A stretch of 64,000 nt of DNA from Roseivirga echinicomitans (GTDB taxonomy: Bacteria > Bacteroidota > Bacteroidia > Cytophagales > Cyclobacteriaceae): positions 186,001 to 250,000 of the forward strand of contig NZ_LRDB01000002.1 of NCBI RefSeq assembly GCF_001592935.1, given 5' to 3'. The notes under the pieces are model-generated. The model was not told the DNA's origin, ran no database searches, and was given only the letters and a program-made list of their open reading frames with translations. Shown here in pieces: positions 38,116 through 47,835 of this stretch (the stretch's first letter is position 1; every line of letters begins with the position of its first letter). A program made the position numbers and the translations under genes.

Positions 38116-38127
38116 TTCACCTCAATT
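38100..38127. repeat. 28-bp perfect palindrome spanning two convergent stop codons
   Basis: AATTGAGGTGAATT followed by its exact complement. It contains the stop codons of the lipoprotein gene (38113-38115, plus) and the ABC-F gene (38114-38112, minus), which overlap by 4 bp. RNA from either strand would fold into a 14-bp stem; there is no T run. Confidence 0.9.
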
Positions 38128-40028
38128 GCATCAATCATTTCGGCAATTTTTCCCCAGCTGTTTTGGGCAGACTCTAGCTTTTTTGTCAGTTGATCGTATT
38201 CTGATTGTTTTTCTTGAAGCTTATTAAAGTCTCCAAAAACCTCGGGTTTGGCCATTTCGGCTTCCAATACCCCTTTTTTCGACTCTAGCTTTTCAATATC
38301 GTTCTCCACATTCTCTAACTGCGATTGAAGTTTTTTCAACTCCTGCTGATTAGGATCTTTCGGTGGTTTTTGTTGCTGAACTGGCTTTTCCTTCTGAACC
38401 TTTACCTCTGTAGTTTTTGGCTTTTGATCTGCGTCTTTCTTCTGTTGCCAGTACACATATTCATCATAACTGCCTGGGTATTCTTTGATTTGATGGTCTT
38501 CGATGTACCAAATCTTATTAGCAATCTGAGAAATGAAGTGTCTATCGTGAGATACAATTAAGAATGTGCCTTCGTATTGTTGTAAAGCCTGAATAAGAAT
38601 GTTGACTGAAAGAAAATCCAAGTGGTTTGTAGGTTCATCCATCATCAGGAAGTTGGCTTCCGAGATCAAAGTCTTGGCCAAGGCTACTCTTGATTTTTCG
38701 CCACCAGAAAGCACTTTAATTTTCTTAAAGACATCTTCATTTGAAAACAAGAAACAGCCAAGAATTGCCCTTAACTCCATTTCCGATTTATCACTGCCTG
38801 CCTGAGCGAGCTCCTGAAGAATCTCGTTATTTACATTCAAGGCTTCTAACTGGTGCTGGGCATAGAAAGTAGTAAGTACATTAAAGCCTTCTCTTCTCTC
38901 ACCCGATACTTTTTCAGTTCCAGCGATTACGCGAAGCAAAGTAGATTTACCTTTTCCGTTGGCACCAATCAATGCGATTTTATCCCCGCGTTCAATTTTG
39001 GCGGTGGTATTCTTTAGGATGGTTAAGTCACCATAGGCCTTTGAAATATCGTCTAACTCAATGATGGATCGGCCAGATTTCTGTTTGAAACCAAACTTGA
39101 AATTCATCACCATAGAATCATCAACGATGTCTTCAATCTTATCCATTCGCTCTAAAGATTTTACCCTAGATTGAACTTGACGGGCTTTTGTAGCTTTGGA
39201 TCGAAAACGCTCAATGAACTGCTCCGTTTGCTTGATCTGTTGTTGTTGGTTCTCAAATGCGTTCTTCTGAATCTCTTCACGCATTTGCTTCTCTTTAGTA
39301 TAGAAGGAATAGTTACCACTGTACTGCGTAAGTCTCTGGTTAGAAACTTCAACAATGGAAGTAGCTACATTATCAATAAAAGAACGGTCGTGAGAAACTA
39401 CAATTACGGCACCTTCATAAGTCTTTAAATAGTTTTCTATCCACTGAATGGATGGTAGATCCAGGTGGTTAGTAGGTTCATCGAGCATCAATAATGAAGG
39501 CTTCTCTAAGAGGAGTTTGGCCAACATTACCCTCATTCTCCAACCTCCGGAAAATTCCTTCAATGGACGAGTAAGGTCTTCGGTTCTAAAACCAATACCT
39601 TCTAGGATTGACTCAGCATCGGATTGCATGGAATAACCACCGAGTGTTTCGAATTGATCTTGAGCCTTGGCCAAATCGTCTACCAATTGATCATGGTAGT
39701 TGGTTTCCATTTCTTTTAAAATTCGCTCAATGGTTGCTTGTAATTCGTTGGCCTTACCAAAGGCTTGCATGGCCACATCTAAAATGCTTTCTTCCGACTG
39801 ATAGGAAAGGAGATCCTGATTCAAGAACCCAATACTGCAATCTTTACTCTTACTCACATCACCAGCTGTAGGAGGAAATTCCCCATCGATTATTCTTAGA
39901 AGGGTCGATTTCCCTTTTCCGTTAAGGCCGATCAAGCCAATTTTGTCCTTCGGCTTAATATGAAGTGAGGCATTTTCGTAAAGGGCTCGACCCCCAATGA
40001 GGTACGATAAGTTGTTGATTGCAATCAT
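38112..40028 (-). CDS. ABC-F ATPase with C-terminal coiled coil (Uup/YheS-like)
   Basis: 638 aa. Two intact NBDs: Walker A GLNGKGKST (~34) and GANGKGKST (~352), signatures FSGGWRMRVML and LSGGEKSRVAL, Walker [13 protein letters not shown] and [12 protein letters not shown]. Linker with FRSKATKARQVQSRVKSLER (ribosome-contact type). The C-terminal ~90 residues are Lys/Gln/Glu-rich and form a coiled coil, as in Uup. Contrast with the ABC-F at 17560, whose NBD2 lost its Walker A. A promoter TTG-N18-TAATTTTG lies at 40061-40033 (minus strand). Confidence 0.92.
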   Translation of the reverse strand: MIAINNLSYLIGGRALYENASLHIKPKDKIGLIGLNGKGKSTLLRIIDGEFPPTAGDVSKSKDCSIGFLNQDLLSYQSEESILDVAMQAFGKANELQATIERILKEMETNYHDQLVDDLAKAQDQFETLGGYSMQSDAESILEGIGFRTEDLTRPLKEFSGGWRMRVMLAKLLLEKPSLLMLDEPTNHLDLPSIQWIENYLKTYEGAVIVVSHDRSFIDNVATSIVEVSNQRLTQYSGNYSFYTKEKQMREEIQKNAFENQQQQIKQTEQFIERFRSKATKARQVQSRVKSLERMDKIEDIVDDSMVMNFKFGFKQKSGRSIIELDDISKAYGDLTILKNTTAKIERGDKIALIGANGKGKSTLLRVIAGTEKVSGERREGFNVLTTFYAQHQLEALNVNNEILQELAQAGSDKSEMELRAILGCFLFSNEDVFKKIKVLSGGEKSRVALAKTLISEANFLMMDEPTNHLDFLSVNILIQALQQYEGTFLIVSHDRHFISQIANKIWYIEDHQIKEYPGSYDEYVYWQQKKDADQKPKTTEVKVQKEKPVQQQKPPKDPNQQELKKLQSQLENVENDIEKLESKKGVLEAEMAKPEVFGDFNKLQEKQSEYDQLTKKLESAQNSWGKIAEMIDAIEVN

Positions 40029-40032
40029 GCCG

Positions 40033-40061
40033 CAAAATTAGTGTTTGTAAGGCCAATTCAA
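40033..40061 (-). promoter_or_regulatory. Promoter of the 40028 ABC-F gene
   Basis: TTG (40061-40059), 18 bp, TAATTTTG (40040-40033). The -7 box ends 5 bp upstream of the ATG, implying a nearly leaderless mRNA if used. Confidence 0.5.
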
Positions 40062-40158
40062 ACGTTTATAAAAGTATTATTGACAGATATCCTTTTGTCA
40101 AATCTTTTTTAACTCTTAGCGGTTAATATTCTACCTTTCGAGACTAAATGAATTGGTT

Positions 40159-41292
40159 ATGATGAAACGCATTTCAATGATATTTTCAGTAGGCCTATTG
40201 GTACTACTGACTAGTAGCCTAAATCTATCGGCACAAAACAAAGTTGATTTATCGAAAATAAAATTGCCTGATGGCTTCAAGATTTCCATTTATGCCGAAG
40301 GTGTTACAGATGCACGCTCATTAAGCAGCACTCCAGATGGCAAAACGGTATTTGTTGGGAATAGAAGAAGAAAAAATGTGTATGCACTGACCGATACAGA
40401 TGGTGATATGGTAGCGGATAGGACGGATACCATTGCAAAGGGGATGAAAACTCCAAATGGAGTGGCCTATCACAAGGGTGATTTATACGTAGCTGAAGTC
40501 AATAGAATTCTCAGGTATTCAGACATCATGAATAATTTAGACAACCCAAAATATGAAGTAATTTATGAGAATTACCCAACTGATGCGCATCATGGGTGGA
40601 AGTTCATCGCTTTTGGGCCTGATGGAAAGCTTTATGTTCCTGTTGGGGCGCCATGCAATGTTTGTGAGCCTGAGAAAGAGATTTATGCTTCGATTACCAG
40701 AATGGATCCCGATGGGGCGAACATGGAGATATATGCTACAGGAGTGAGAAATAGTGTAGGCTTTGCATGGGATCCTAGAACGGAAAAGATGTGGTTTACC
40801 GATAATGGTAGAGATATGTTAGGGGATGATATTCCCGCATGTGAACTTAATTATGCGCCTGAAAAAGGGATGAATTTTGGCTTTCCTTATTGGCACCAAG
40901 GTGATATTCCAGATCCAGATTTTGGAGATAAATTCCCAAGAGCCAGCTTTATTGAACCAAAGTATAAGTTTGAACCACACTCAGCTCCGTTAGGCTTAAG
41001 GTTCTATCAAGGAGATATGTTTCCAGCCAAATACAAAAACAATATTATTGTTGCTCAACATGGTTCTTGGAATCGTACGCTAGATGCAGGGCATATTGGT
41101 TACCAGTTGCGTTTTGTTCAAGTAGAAGGAGATAAAGTAGTAGGTAGCGAAATTTTTGCCTCTGGTTGGTTAGATCAAGAATCCAATAAGGGTTGGGGTA
41201 AACCCGTTGATATTTTGGAAATGCCTGATGGCTCTATCCTCGTTTCGGATGATATTGCTGGAGTAATTTACCGTATTTCTTATGGGAAGTAA
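40159..41292 (+). CDS. PQQ-type sugar dehydrogenase-like beta-propeller, secreted
   Basis: 377 aa from the ATG at 40159; the frame opens at a TTG two codons earlier. Signal peptide ending near NLSAQ. Six-bladed propeller of the soluble glucose/sorbosone dehydrogenase family: LPDGFKISIYAEGV, GVAYHKGDLYVAEV, AHHGWKFIAFGPDGKLYVP, GVRNSVGFAWDPRT and WFTDNGRDMLGDD are the conserved blade motifs. Probably oxidises a sugar in the periplasm with PQQ; substrate unknown. A TTGACA...TGTCAA inverted repeat lies at ~40080-40101 upstream. Confidence 0.85.
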   Translation: MMKRISMIFSVGLLVLLTSSLNLSAQNKVDLSKIKLPDGFKISIYAEGVTDARSLSSTPDGKTVFVGNRRRKNVYALTDTDGDMVADRTDTIAKGMKTPNGVAYHKGDLYVAEVNRILRYSDIMNNLDNPKYEVIYENYPTDAHHGWKFIAFGPDGKLYVPVGAPCNVCEPEKEIYASITRMDPDGANMEIYATGVRNSVGFAWDPRTEKMWFTDNGRDMLGDDIPACELNYAPEKGMNFGFPYWHQGDIPDPDFGDKFPRASFIEPKYKFEPHSAPLGLRFYQGDMFPAKYKNNIIVAQHGSWNRTLDAGHIGYQLRFVQVEGDKVVGSEIFASGWLDQESNKGWGKPVDILEMPDGSILVSDDIAGVIYRISYGK

Positions 41293-41324
41293 CTGGGCTA
41301 AACCCAAGCATAAATAACGTAGCA

Positions 41325-42329
41325 TTGAAGTTTCTGAAAGTAGATAAAGTATCAAAAGCCTATTCAGGTAATGAAAAGCCAGCCGTTTCGGATCTGGCTT
41401 TTTCAATGAAAAGGGGCGAGATCGTTTCTTTTGTTGGTGCTAGCGGTTCTGGTAAATCGACCTTGCTAAAATTGATAGGTGGATTGATTTCACTAGATAA
41501 AGGAACTATTCATTTTCAAGGCAAGGAAATAGAAGAGCCAGAAAATAAGCTTATTCCAGGAGAAGAAGGAATAAAAATGGTGTTCCAAGATTTGCGTTTA
41601 ATGCCGAATCATACGGTAGAGGAAAATATCAAATATCCACTTCTTTTGTTTGATAAGGGTTATCAGAATGACAGGACAGAAGAACTTTTGGGGGTCTGTC
41701 ATCTTCAGGCGTTTAGAAAACGACTGCCTAGAGAACTGTCTGGTGGCCAACAGCAGCGTTTGGCCTTAGCCAAAACACTAGCGGAAGAACCTGAGCTCCT
41801 TTTAATGGATGAGCCTTTTAGTAACCTAGACCCTATTGTTAAAAGCAAATTGATTGTTGATGTCAGCGAGATCATCCGGAATCAAGGATTGAGTTTGATT
41901 ATGGTAACGCATGACACTCAAGATGCATTGATGCTTTCGGATAAAATTGGTTTTATGTCGGAAGGGAAATTGGTGCAGTATGCTTCCCCATTAAACATTT
42001 ATAATAAGCCAAAGAGTATTGATATAGCAGCCTTTTTCGGGACAATCAATATTTTCGACAGTCATGAGGTCCAACAATTTTCTGGTGAAAACTTAGAGAT
42101 TGCAGAGTACCAGAGAATCGTTATCCGAGCTGAAAGTTTTCGGACTTCATTTGAATCAGGCATGTTAAAGCTAGAAGGCGTGGTGCAAGGCTCTTTTTTT
42201 AAAGGGGCTAAGTATTTGATTCGGTTGAAAGTGGGTAATCGCCTTGTGACTATGTACGCCAATGAAATGATTAAAAACGGAGTTCGCATTAAATTTTATG
42301 TTGATCGTCATAATTTGGTAGCGATTTAG
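41325..42329 (+). CDS. ABC transporter ATP-binding protein (PotA/FbpC type)
   Basis: 334 aa with a TTG start; no in-frame ATG precedes it and the first later ATG (41407) would remove the start of the NBD. Walker A GASGSGKST (~38-46), Q-loop, signature LSGGQQQRLAL, Walker B LLLMDEPFSNLD, H-loop VTHDTQD. C-terminal ~100 residues resemble a TOBE-type regulatory domain. No permease or binding-protein gene adjoins it. 33 bp after the sugar-dehydrogenase gene, so possibly cotranscribed. Confidence 0.82.
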   Translation: MKFLKVDKVSKAYSGNEKPAVSDLAFSMKRGEIVSFVGASGSGKSTLLKLIGGLISLDKGTIHFQGKEIEEPENKLIPGEEGIKMVFQDLRLMPNHTVEENIKYPLLLFDKGYQNDRTEELLGVCHLQAFRKRLPRELSGGQQQRLALAKTLAEEPELLLMDEPFSNLDPIVKSKLIVDVSEIIRNQGLSLIMVTHDTQDALMLSDKIGFMSEGKLVQYASPLNIYNKPKSIDIAAFFGTINIFDSHEVQQFSGENLEIAEYQRIVIRAESFRTSFESGMLKLEGVVQGSFFKGAKYLIRLKVGNRLVTMYANEMIKNGVRIKFYVDRHNLVAI

Positions 42330-42468
42330 AGACTCGCATTCTTTTTAGTTATAGAATTTTCTTCATAACTTCGGCACCTTGGTTTTGACAACCATTGCCT
42401 CAATCCAATCATTATTTTTTCCACAAACTGTTGCTTTTTGGCACACGGTTAACCGTACACTTTTGATT

Positions 42469-44445
42469 ATGAGGAGTCTCATTGTTTTTTCATTTCTGCT
42501 TTTATGGTTGACTATTACGAGTCAAGCTCAAAACCTCAATAAGGTCTACGCGGCTATGGAAGGTGGCGATTGGGAAGTGGCATTGGAAATGCTGGAGCCA
42601 ATCATTGAGAAGAATGCTAAGAATAGCGAAGTAAAGTTTTTGGCTGCAATATGTCATACCGAACGTTATAGATTAGGTCAGGCAATCGAGTTATTCAATG
42701 GAGCCACTGATTTTGCACAGGACTCTCCTTATTTTTGGGTGAAGTTTGCTAAGGCTTATTTGTTGAATGGACAAGTAGATGATGCTGAGCAGACAATTAG
42801 AAGCGTAAGAATGCAAGATTTGGATAATTTTCTAAGACCAGATTATCTGTTGGTTAGCAATCAGATTCAAAACGCAAAGAAATACCTATCTAATCCTAGA
42901 GGTATAATTATCAAGAATCTTGGACCAAATATTAATACTGAAGGTAATGAATATAGTCAGGTGGTAACCGCTGATCAAAGGGGTATTTATTTTACTGCAA
43001 GAAGGAAAGGAACGGCTAAGGTGGCTGATGATGGAGAAGCATATGAGCAGGTTCTTACCGCTGATATGAATGAAAATGATGAATGGAAAAAGGATAACCC
43101 CTTGGCTGGTTTTGCAAGCACAACAACCAATGAAGCGCCAATACAGCTTTTTAATAACGATAGTACCTTGATCTCATTTTATGATGAAGATTTATTTATC
43201 TCACAAAAGAAAAAGGACGGTACTTGGAGCAAACGAGTTGCTTTACCTATTAACTCAAAACGATGGGATTCACATGCATTCATTTACAATAATGGGAATT
43301 CAATGATATATGCTTCTGATATCAATCATGAGATTGAGAATCTAGACTTGTATATCATGCATAAAGACGAAAGGGGAAAGTGGGGAAAGCCTTCACCAAT
43401 CACAGAATTAAACTCTCCTTTGAATGATGATGCTCCATTTGTAGCAGGGGATGGTACATTCTATTTCTCGTCAAGAGGGCATGACTCAATGGGAGGATAC
43501 GATATTTTCTCCACTAAATACGATAGTACTGCTGGTAAATTTGAAGCACCTGTCAATATGGGCGCGCCTATAAACTTGCCTAATGATGATACTTTTTTTA
43601 CAATGTATGGTGGTTTTGCCTACCTATCTTCTAGTAGGCCAGAAGGCTACGGTCAAGTAGATATTTATCGCATCATCATGTTTAACCAAGCTCAAATCCA
43701 AGGTAAATTCTTGGACTGTGATGGAATAACGCCAATAGCTAATGCTCTTATATCCATAGAGGGTACTGATGGTGAAGTTACTACGACCACCAATGAGTAT
43801 GGAGTCTATAAAATGCTCATGCCAGTTGAGCAATCTTTCACTTTAAAAGCAGTCCTGAATGGTGAAGTGGTTTATGAAAAAAAGCATACGATTCGCGTGC
43901 TTTTCAGAGATCAATTTGATGTGGAACAAAACTTTTATGTAGGCTGTGAAAAGAATGATGAAATCATATACGTGAAAATGATCAATGGTTTTGACCTAGA
44001 TCCAATTAATCTATCGGTAGCCCCTCCTTCAGCAGAAGGGATCCAGCCAGTTGCTCCACCAGTTGAGGAGTCAAAAGAGATGATTGCCGCAGTACTAGCA
44101 AAAAATAATATCAGGCTTCCAAATGTGTTCTTCGATTTTGACAAATACAACATCAAACCAGATTTTTTTAAACGTTTGAATGAGGCTGCCGCACTACTGG
44201 TGGAGAATAGGGACTTAAGAGTGATGGTTGCTGGTCATACCGATGCATATGGAACAAACCCTTATAATGTAGATCTTGGTATTAGACGTTATACCGAGGT
44301 GTATAATTACTTAATAAGCAAAGGAGTGGATGCCAATCAACTTGAGGTTAAAACCTTAAGTGAAGACATTCCAATATCAACCAACGAAACGATAGAGGGT
44401 AGAGCGTATAATCGTAGGGTGGAACTATCTTTTATAGAAAAATAA
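42469..44445 (+). CDS. OmpA-family protein with TPR and WD40-like propeller (PorE-like)
   Basis: 658 aa from the ATG at 42469, giving a signal peptide ending near SQAQ; the 30-residue upstream extension is rejected. TPR-like helices ~25-130, a PD40 beta-propeller ~150-400 (DAPFVAGDGTFYFSSRGHDSMGGYDIF), a carboxypeptidase regulatory-like domain ~405-480 (ANALISIEGTDGEVTTTTNEYG), and OmpA ~545-658 (FFDFDKYNIKPDF, MVAGHTDAYG, GIRRYTEVYNYL). This order is that of PorE, which anchors the type IX secretion machinery to peptidoglycan. Paralogues with other roles exist. Confidence 0.82.
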   Translation: MRSLIVFSFLLLWLTITSQAQNLNKVYAAMEGGDWEVALEMLEPIIEKNAKNSEVKFLAAICHTERYRLGQAIELFNGATDFAQDSPYFWVKFAKAYLLNGQVDDAEQTIRSVRMQDLDNFLRPDYLLVSNQIQNAKKYLSNPRGIIIKNLGPNINTEGNEYSQVVTADQRGIYFTARRKGTAKVADDGEAYEQVLTADMNENDEWKKDNPLAGFASTTTNEAPIQLFNNDSTLISFYDEDLFISQKKKDGTWSKRVALPINSKRWDSHAFIYNNGNSMIYASDINHEIENLDLYIMHKDERGKWGKPSPITELNSPLNDDAPFVAGDGTFYFSSRGHDSMGGYDIFSTKYDSTAGKFEAPVNMGAPINLPNDDTFFTMYGGFAYLSSSRPEGYGQVDIYRIIMFNQAQIQGKFLDCDGITPIANALISIEGTDGEVTTTTNEYGVYKMLMPVEQSFTLKAVLNGEVVYEKKHTIRVLFRDQFDVEQNFYVGCEKNDEIIYVKMINGFDLDPINLSVAPPSAEGIQPVAPPVEESKEMIAAVLAKNNIRLPNVFFDFDKYNIKPDFFKRLNEAAALLVENRDLRVMVAGHTDAYGTNPYNVDLGIRRYTEVYNYLISKGVDANQLEVKTLSEDIPISTNETIEGRAYNRRVELSFIEK

Positions 44446-44469
44446 TAATACGTTCTGTAGTATTAATGT

Positions 44470-44501
44470 AAAAAAGAGGCGACCAATTTTGGCCGTCTCT
44501 G
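44470..44501 (-). terminator. Terminator between convergent genes
   Basis: AGAGRCGRCC-type stem (AGAGGCGACC/GGCCGTCTCT, with one mismatch and one G-U) around AATTTT; the minus strand follows with six T residues, so it serves the 44530 gene. Confidence 0.65.
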
Positions 44502-44529
44502 TTGTATTATAAACGTTATAGTCTATGTT

Positions 44530-45438
44530 TCACGAACGTATCAAAGGCATTGTAGAGCACCTAAGCAAGCCACTAAGTTTTGAGTTCTCAGTATAGTCTA
44601 CTTCATGAACGATGTAGCCGCGTTCTTTTAAAGCGGCAATCAAAGCCTTGAATGATCTTTCGACTACAATGTCTTTTGGTGAAAGTGAAAAAATGTTGGG
44701 ATACATTCTATTCATTTGGGCCTGATCTACTTTAAGCATGTCTTCTTCCTTAAACAGATCATAAATGATTTGTGGACGTTCGGCAAAACCGTTTTCATAA
44801 ATAATTGCGTCTTTTATGCCAATAGGTTGAAAAGTACAATCAAGATGAAGAATGTTCTTCTTTCGATCTTTAGAAACCACCAATGGAATGGCATGCACCT
44901 GCTTGTTGGGGAACGAAGCTTTTATGAATTCATAACCTTCAGTATTGGTGCGGGCACTAATACCTACGAAAATATGATCGTTCCAAAGAATGACATCACC
45001 TCCTTCAACGTTGGCGTCTTTCGGTGGATGTATAATGTTCTGTGGATTTATTTTGTTCGTGATGTGTTTTACACCAGGGAGCTCCAATTGACGAACTTCT
45101 TCCTGCATACTGGCCACCACATAGGTGCTGTCTATCACAAAGCCAATGTCACGTGTGAAAACTTGTTCTAGACCTTCGATGTTTTTTGGACGATAAACCT
45201 TTACTCCGTGTGCCTTGAGTACCTTTTCGAAGGTTGAAATTTCCTGTTGAATGTCTTCTTCTGTAGGGTAGGTGCCTTCTTCTTTATGGTATTTACTCGT
45301 AGGGTTGATCTCTGATTCTTCCCCTAAATCAGTACCAATGCCTAAAACGACAGCTTCAAGCTTATCTGTTTCGTTTTTCACATTGAGTTTAAGGTACGTG
45401 GGTTTTTGACCAGAATTAGAGAATTCAACTTCACTCAT
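44530..45438 (-). CDS. Arginine deiminase / amidinotransferase-family enzyme
   Basis: 302 aa. Guanidine-modifying superfamily: FTRDIGFVID (substrate-binding Asp), EGGDVILWND, catalytic His in HLDCTFQPI, and nucleophile Cys in LLRCSTMPL near the C-terminus. Length and layout resemble amidinotransferase or dimethylargininase-type members rather than classical ArcA (~410 aa). Converts an arginine derivative to citrulline-type or transfers an amidino group; which one is not decidable. Transcribed alone. Confidence 0.85.
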   Translation of the reverse strand: MSEVEFSNSGQKPTYLKLNVKNETDKLEAVVLGIGTDLGEESEINPTSKYHKEEGTYPTEEDIQQEISTFEKVLKAHGVKVYRPKNIEGLEQVFTRDIGFVIDSTYVVASMQEEVRQLELPGVKHITNKINPQNIIHPPKDANVEGGDVILWNDHIFVGISARTNTEGYEFIKASFPNKQVHAIPLVVSKDRKKNILHLDCTFQPIGIKDAIIYENGFAERPQIIYDLFKEEDMLKVDQAQMNRMYPNIFSLSPKDIVVERSFKALIAALKERGYIVHEVDYTENSKLSGLLRCSTMPLIRS

Positions 45439-45552
45439 AAATTTGCCTTTTGGTTAAAAATTCTAAGTTCGGAATTAATGATTTAATGGCCTAGACATAA
45501 TCTAGGAATAGCAGTGCTAATAATAAATATTGGCTGAAATCCTTAACTCAGT

Positions 45553-46764
45553 CTAACTTAAGTCAGTTTTACGTAGAGTTCGGTAAGCAAAAATGACACT
45601 TAGAAAAGTAAGAATTGCACCAAGTAGAAAGGCAGCCCCTGCAAAATAGAAATTACCCTCTGTCGTGAAATAGGCAAAAATCCCTGTCATTAATGGTGGC
45701 CCTACCATAGAGGTGACGCTGATTAAACTGGTCAAGCCTCCTTGTAATTCGCCTTGTTCATTGGCTGGCACTTGAGATGACATAATTGCTTGAAGTGTTG
45801 GGCCAGCCAAACCACCTAAGGCATAGGGAATCATGAAAGCATACATCATCCATGATTTATTAGCAAAAGCAAAGAGTAATAAACCCAATGCATAAAAAGT
45901 AATGCCAATATAGACTGCACGCTTTTGTCCTAATTTTGGCACCGCAACTCGAATAAGCAGCCCTTGAACTAAGGCCACCATGAGTCCTACAAAGGCTAAA
46001 GAATAGCCAATTTGAGCCTCAGACCATTGAAATTCCTCAATCACAAAAAAGGACCAGTTGCTTTGCACAGCATGTGCGGCAACATAAATCAATACCAGTG
46101 ATAGCACTAGTCCTATGATAATGGGATATTTTTTCAGTTGTGATAATGAACCAATTGGGTTAGCACGTTTCCATGAAAAAGGACGTCTATTTTCAGGAGT
46201 TAGCGATTCAGGAAGAACGAAATAACCATATAGCCAATTGACAAGTGCGAGGCACCCTGCCACGAAAAAAGGCACTCTAGGCCCGATTTCTCCAAGCAAA
46301 CCTCCAGTTAGTGGCCCAATGATAAAGCCAACGCCAAATGCTGCTCCAATCATTCCGAAATTTTGGGCACGTTTTTCTGGTGGGCTCACATCGGCAATGT
46401 AGGCCATGGCCGTGGTAATGCTTGCTCCTCCAATTCCAGCTACAATCCTTGCCAAAAAAAGCCAGCTTAAAGTAGGTGATAAGGCCGCAATGAAATAGTC
46501 AACACCCAAGGCAAATAATGAGATGAGGAGAATAGGACGTCTGCCATATTTATCGCTTAAGCCACCTAAAATAGGAGAAAATACAAATTGCATGGAGGCA
46601 TAGGATAGTGCTAGTAAGCCTCCAATTTTGGCCGTTTCACTGATGGATTCTCCACCTAACTCTAAAATAAGGGTAGGGACTACAGGCAATACGATTCCAA
46701 TTCCAATAATGTCAATGAGGATGGTTGCCAATATAAAAGGCATGGCTGGCGTACGTTTCGACAT
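45553..46764 (-). CDS. MFS transporter, Tet(A)-like drug exporter
   Basis: 403 aa from the ATG at 46764; the frame extends to a TTG at 46797. Twelve membrane segments. N-terminal ILIDIIGIGIVLPVVP with the D in helix 1, and the loop 2-3 motif GGLSDKYGRRPILL typical of TCR/Tet exporters, plus the antiporter motif C-like GFIIGPLTGGLLGE. Proton-driven export of small hydrophobic drugs is likely; whether it gives tetracycline resistance is unknown. Confidence 0.88.
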   Translation of the reverse strand: MSKRTPAMPFILATILIDIIGIGIVLPVVPTLILELGGESISETAKIGGLLALSYASMQFVFSPILGGLSDKYGRRPILLISLFALGVDYFIAALSPTLSWLFLARIVAGIGGASITTAMAYIADVSPPEKRAQNFGMIGAAFGVGFIIGPLTGGLLGEIGPRVPFFVAGCLALVNWLYGYFVLPESLTPENRRPFSWKRANPIGSLSQLKKYPIIIGLVLSLVLIYVAAHAVQSNWSFFVIEEFQWSEAQIGYSLAFVGLMVALVQGLLIRVAVPKLGQKRAVYIGITFYALGLLLFAFANKSWMMYAFMIPYALGGLAGPTLQAIMSSQVPANEQGELQGGLTSLISVTSMVGPPLMTGIFAYFTTEGNFYFAGAAFLLGAILTFLSVIFAYRTLRKTDLS

Positions 46765-46818
46765 CTTGAATATTTTTGAGGGGTCGAATTTATGCAATAG
46801 AAACCGGTAGACGAAGGA

Positions 46819-47835
46819 TTAAATGATATTCACTTCGGGAATGATTTCTATTCCGAATTTGGCAGCGACTGAAGCTCTAATTTCGAAGGCTAAACTTTTA
46901 ATGTCTTCCCCTTTTCCGTTGCCATAGTTTACTAACACAAGTGGATGGTTCTTATGGACGCCTATTTCCCCAAAGGTCTTTCCTTTCCAACCCGCTTGCT
47001 CTATAAGCCAAGCAGCTGGGATCTTTACTTTTTGCTCCAGAAGTTTATAACCTGGAATACTTGGGAATTCAGCCTTAAGGCCTTCGTAATCAATATTGTC
47101 GATGGTAGGATTTTTAAAAAAACTACCAGAATTACCAATTTCAGCGGGGTCAGGAAGCTTGCTTTGCCTGATTTTGATTACAGCATCACTAATGGCTTTA
47201 ATGCTCAGTTCTTTCACTTTCATTTCATCTAGTGTGGTCTGAATGGCTCCATATGTAGTATTGAACTTTGGGGTCTTATCCAACTTGAATACTACGGAAG
47301 TAATGATGTATTGTCCTTTTAAGGAAGTTTTAAAAACGCTTTCACGATAACCAAACTCACATTCTTCGGCCGTAAATTCTTGGTATTTTCCTGATGTAAT
47401 TTCAACGGCTTCTAAGGAATCGAAAACGTCTTTGATTTCGACACCATAAGCGCCAATATTTTGCATGGGGGCAGCCCCAATTGTGCCAGGAATGAGCGAA
47501 AGATTTTCTACGCCAGCCCAATCATTTTCAATGCAGTGCAAAACAAATTGATGCCAATTTTCACCGGCCATGGCTTTGATCCAAACATGGTTTCTATCTT
47601 CATTAATAAGCTCAATACCTTTAAGCTCGTTTTTGAGCACAATTCCATCAAAATCTTTGGTGAGTAGAATATTGCTTCCACCTCCTAAAATCATTAATTC
47701 CTGATCGGATTCCATCATTTTCAGTGCTGCCAATAGTTCGTTAACTGTTGTGAATGCAATGAATTGTGCAGCTTTAGCTTCCAAGCCAAAGGTGTTAAAT
47801 GCTTTTAAAGAAACATTTTGTTCCAGTTTGATCAT
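46819..47835 (-). CDS. murB: UDP-N-acetylmuramate dehydrogenase (MurB)
   Basis: 338 aa. FAD-dependent reduction of UDP-N-acetylenolpyruvylglucosamine in peptidoglycan synthesis. FAD-binding LGGGSNILLT, the block IPGTIGAAPMQNIGAYGVEI, the active-site FGYRESVFK (type I E. coli-like), and GNSGSFFKNPT with catalytic Ser. Last of a three-gene operon (pgcA-like, dinB-like, murB) with 4-bp ATGA overlaps. Confidence 0.96.
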   Translation of the reverse strand: MIKLEQNVSLKAFNTFGLEAKAAQFIAFTTVNELLAALKMMESDQELMILGGGSNILLTKDFDGIVLKNELKGIELINEDRNHVWIKAMAGENWHQFVLHCIENDWAGVENLSLIPGTIGAAPMQNIGAYGVEIKDVFDSLEAVEITSGKYQEFTAEECEFGYRESVFKTSLKGQYIITSVVFKLDKTPKFNTTYGAIQTTLDEMKVKELSIKAISDAVIKIRQSKLPDPAEIGNSGSFFKNPTIDNIDYEGLKAEFPSIPGYKLLEQKVKIPAAWLIEQAGWKGKTFGEIGVHKNHPLVLVNYGNGKGEDIKSLAFEIRASVAAKFGIEIIPEVNII

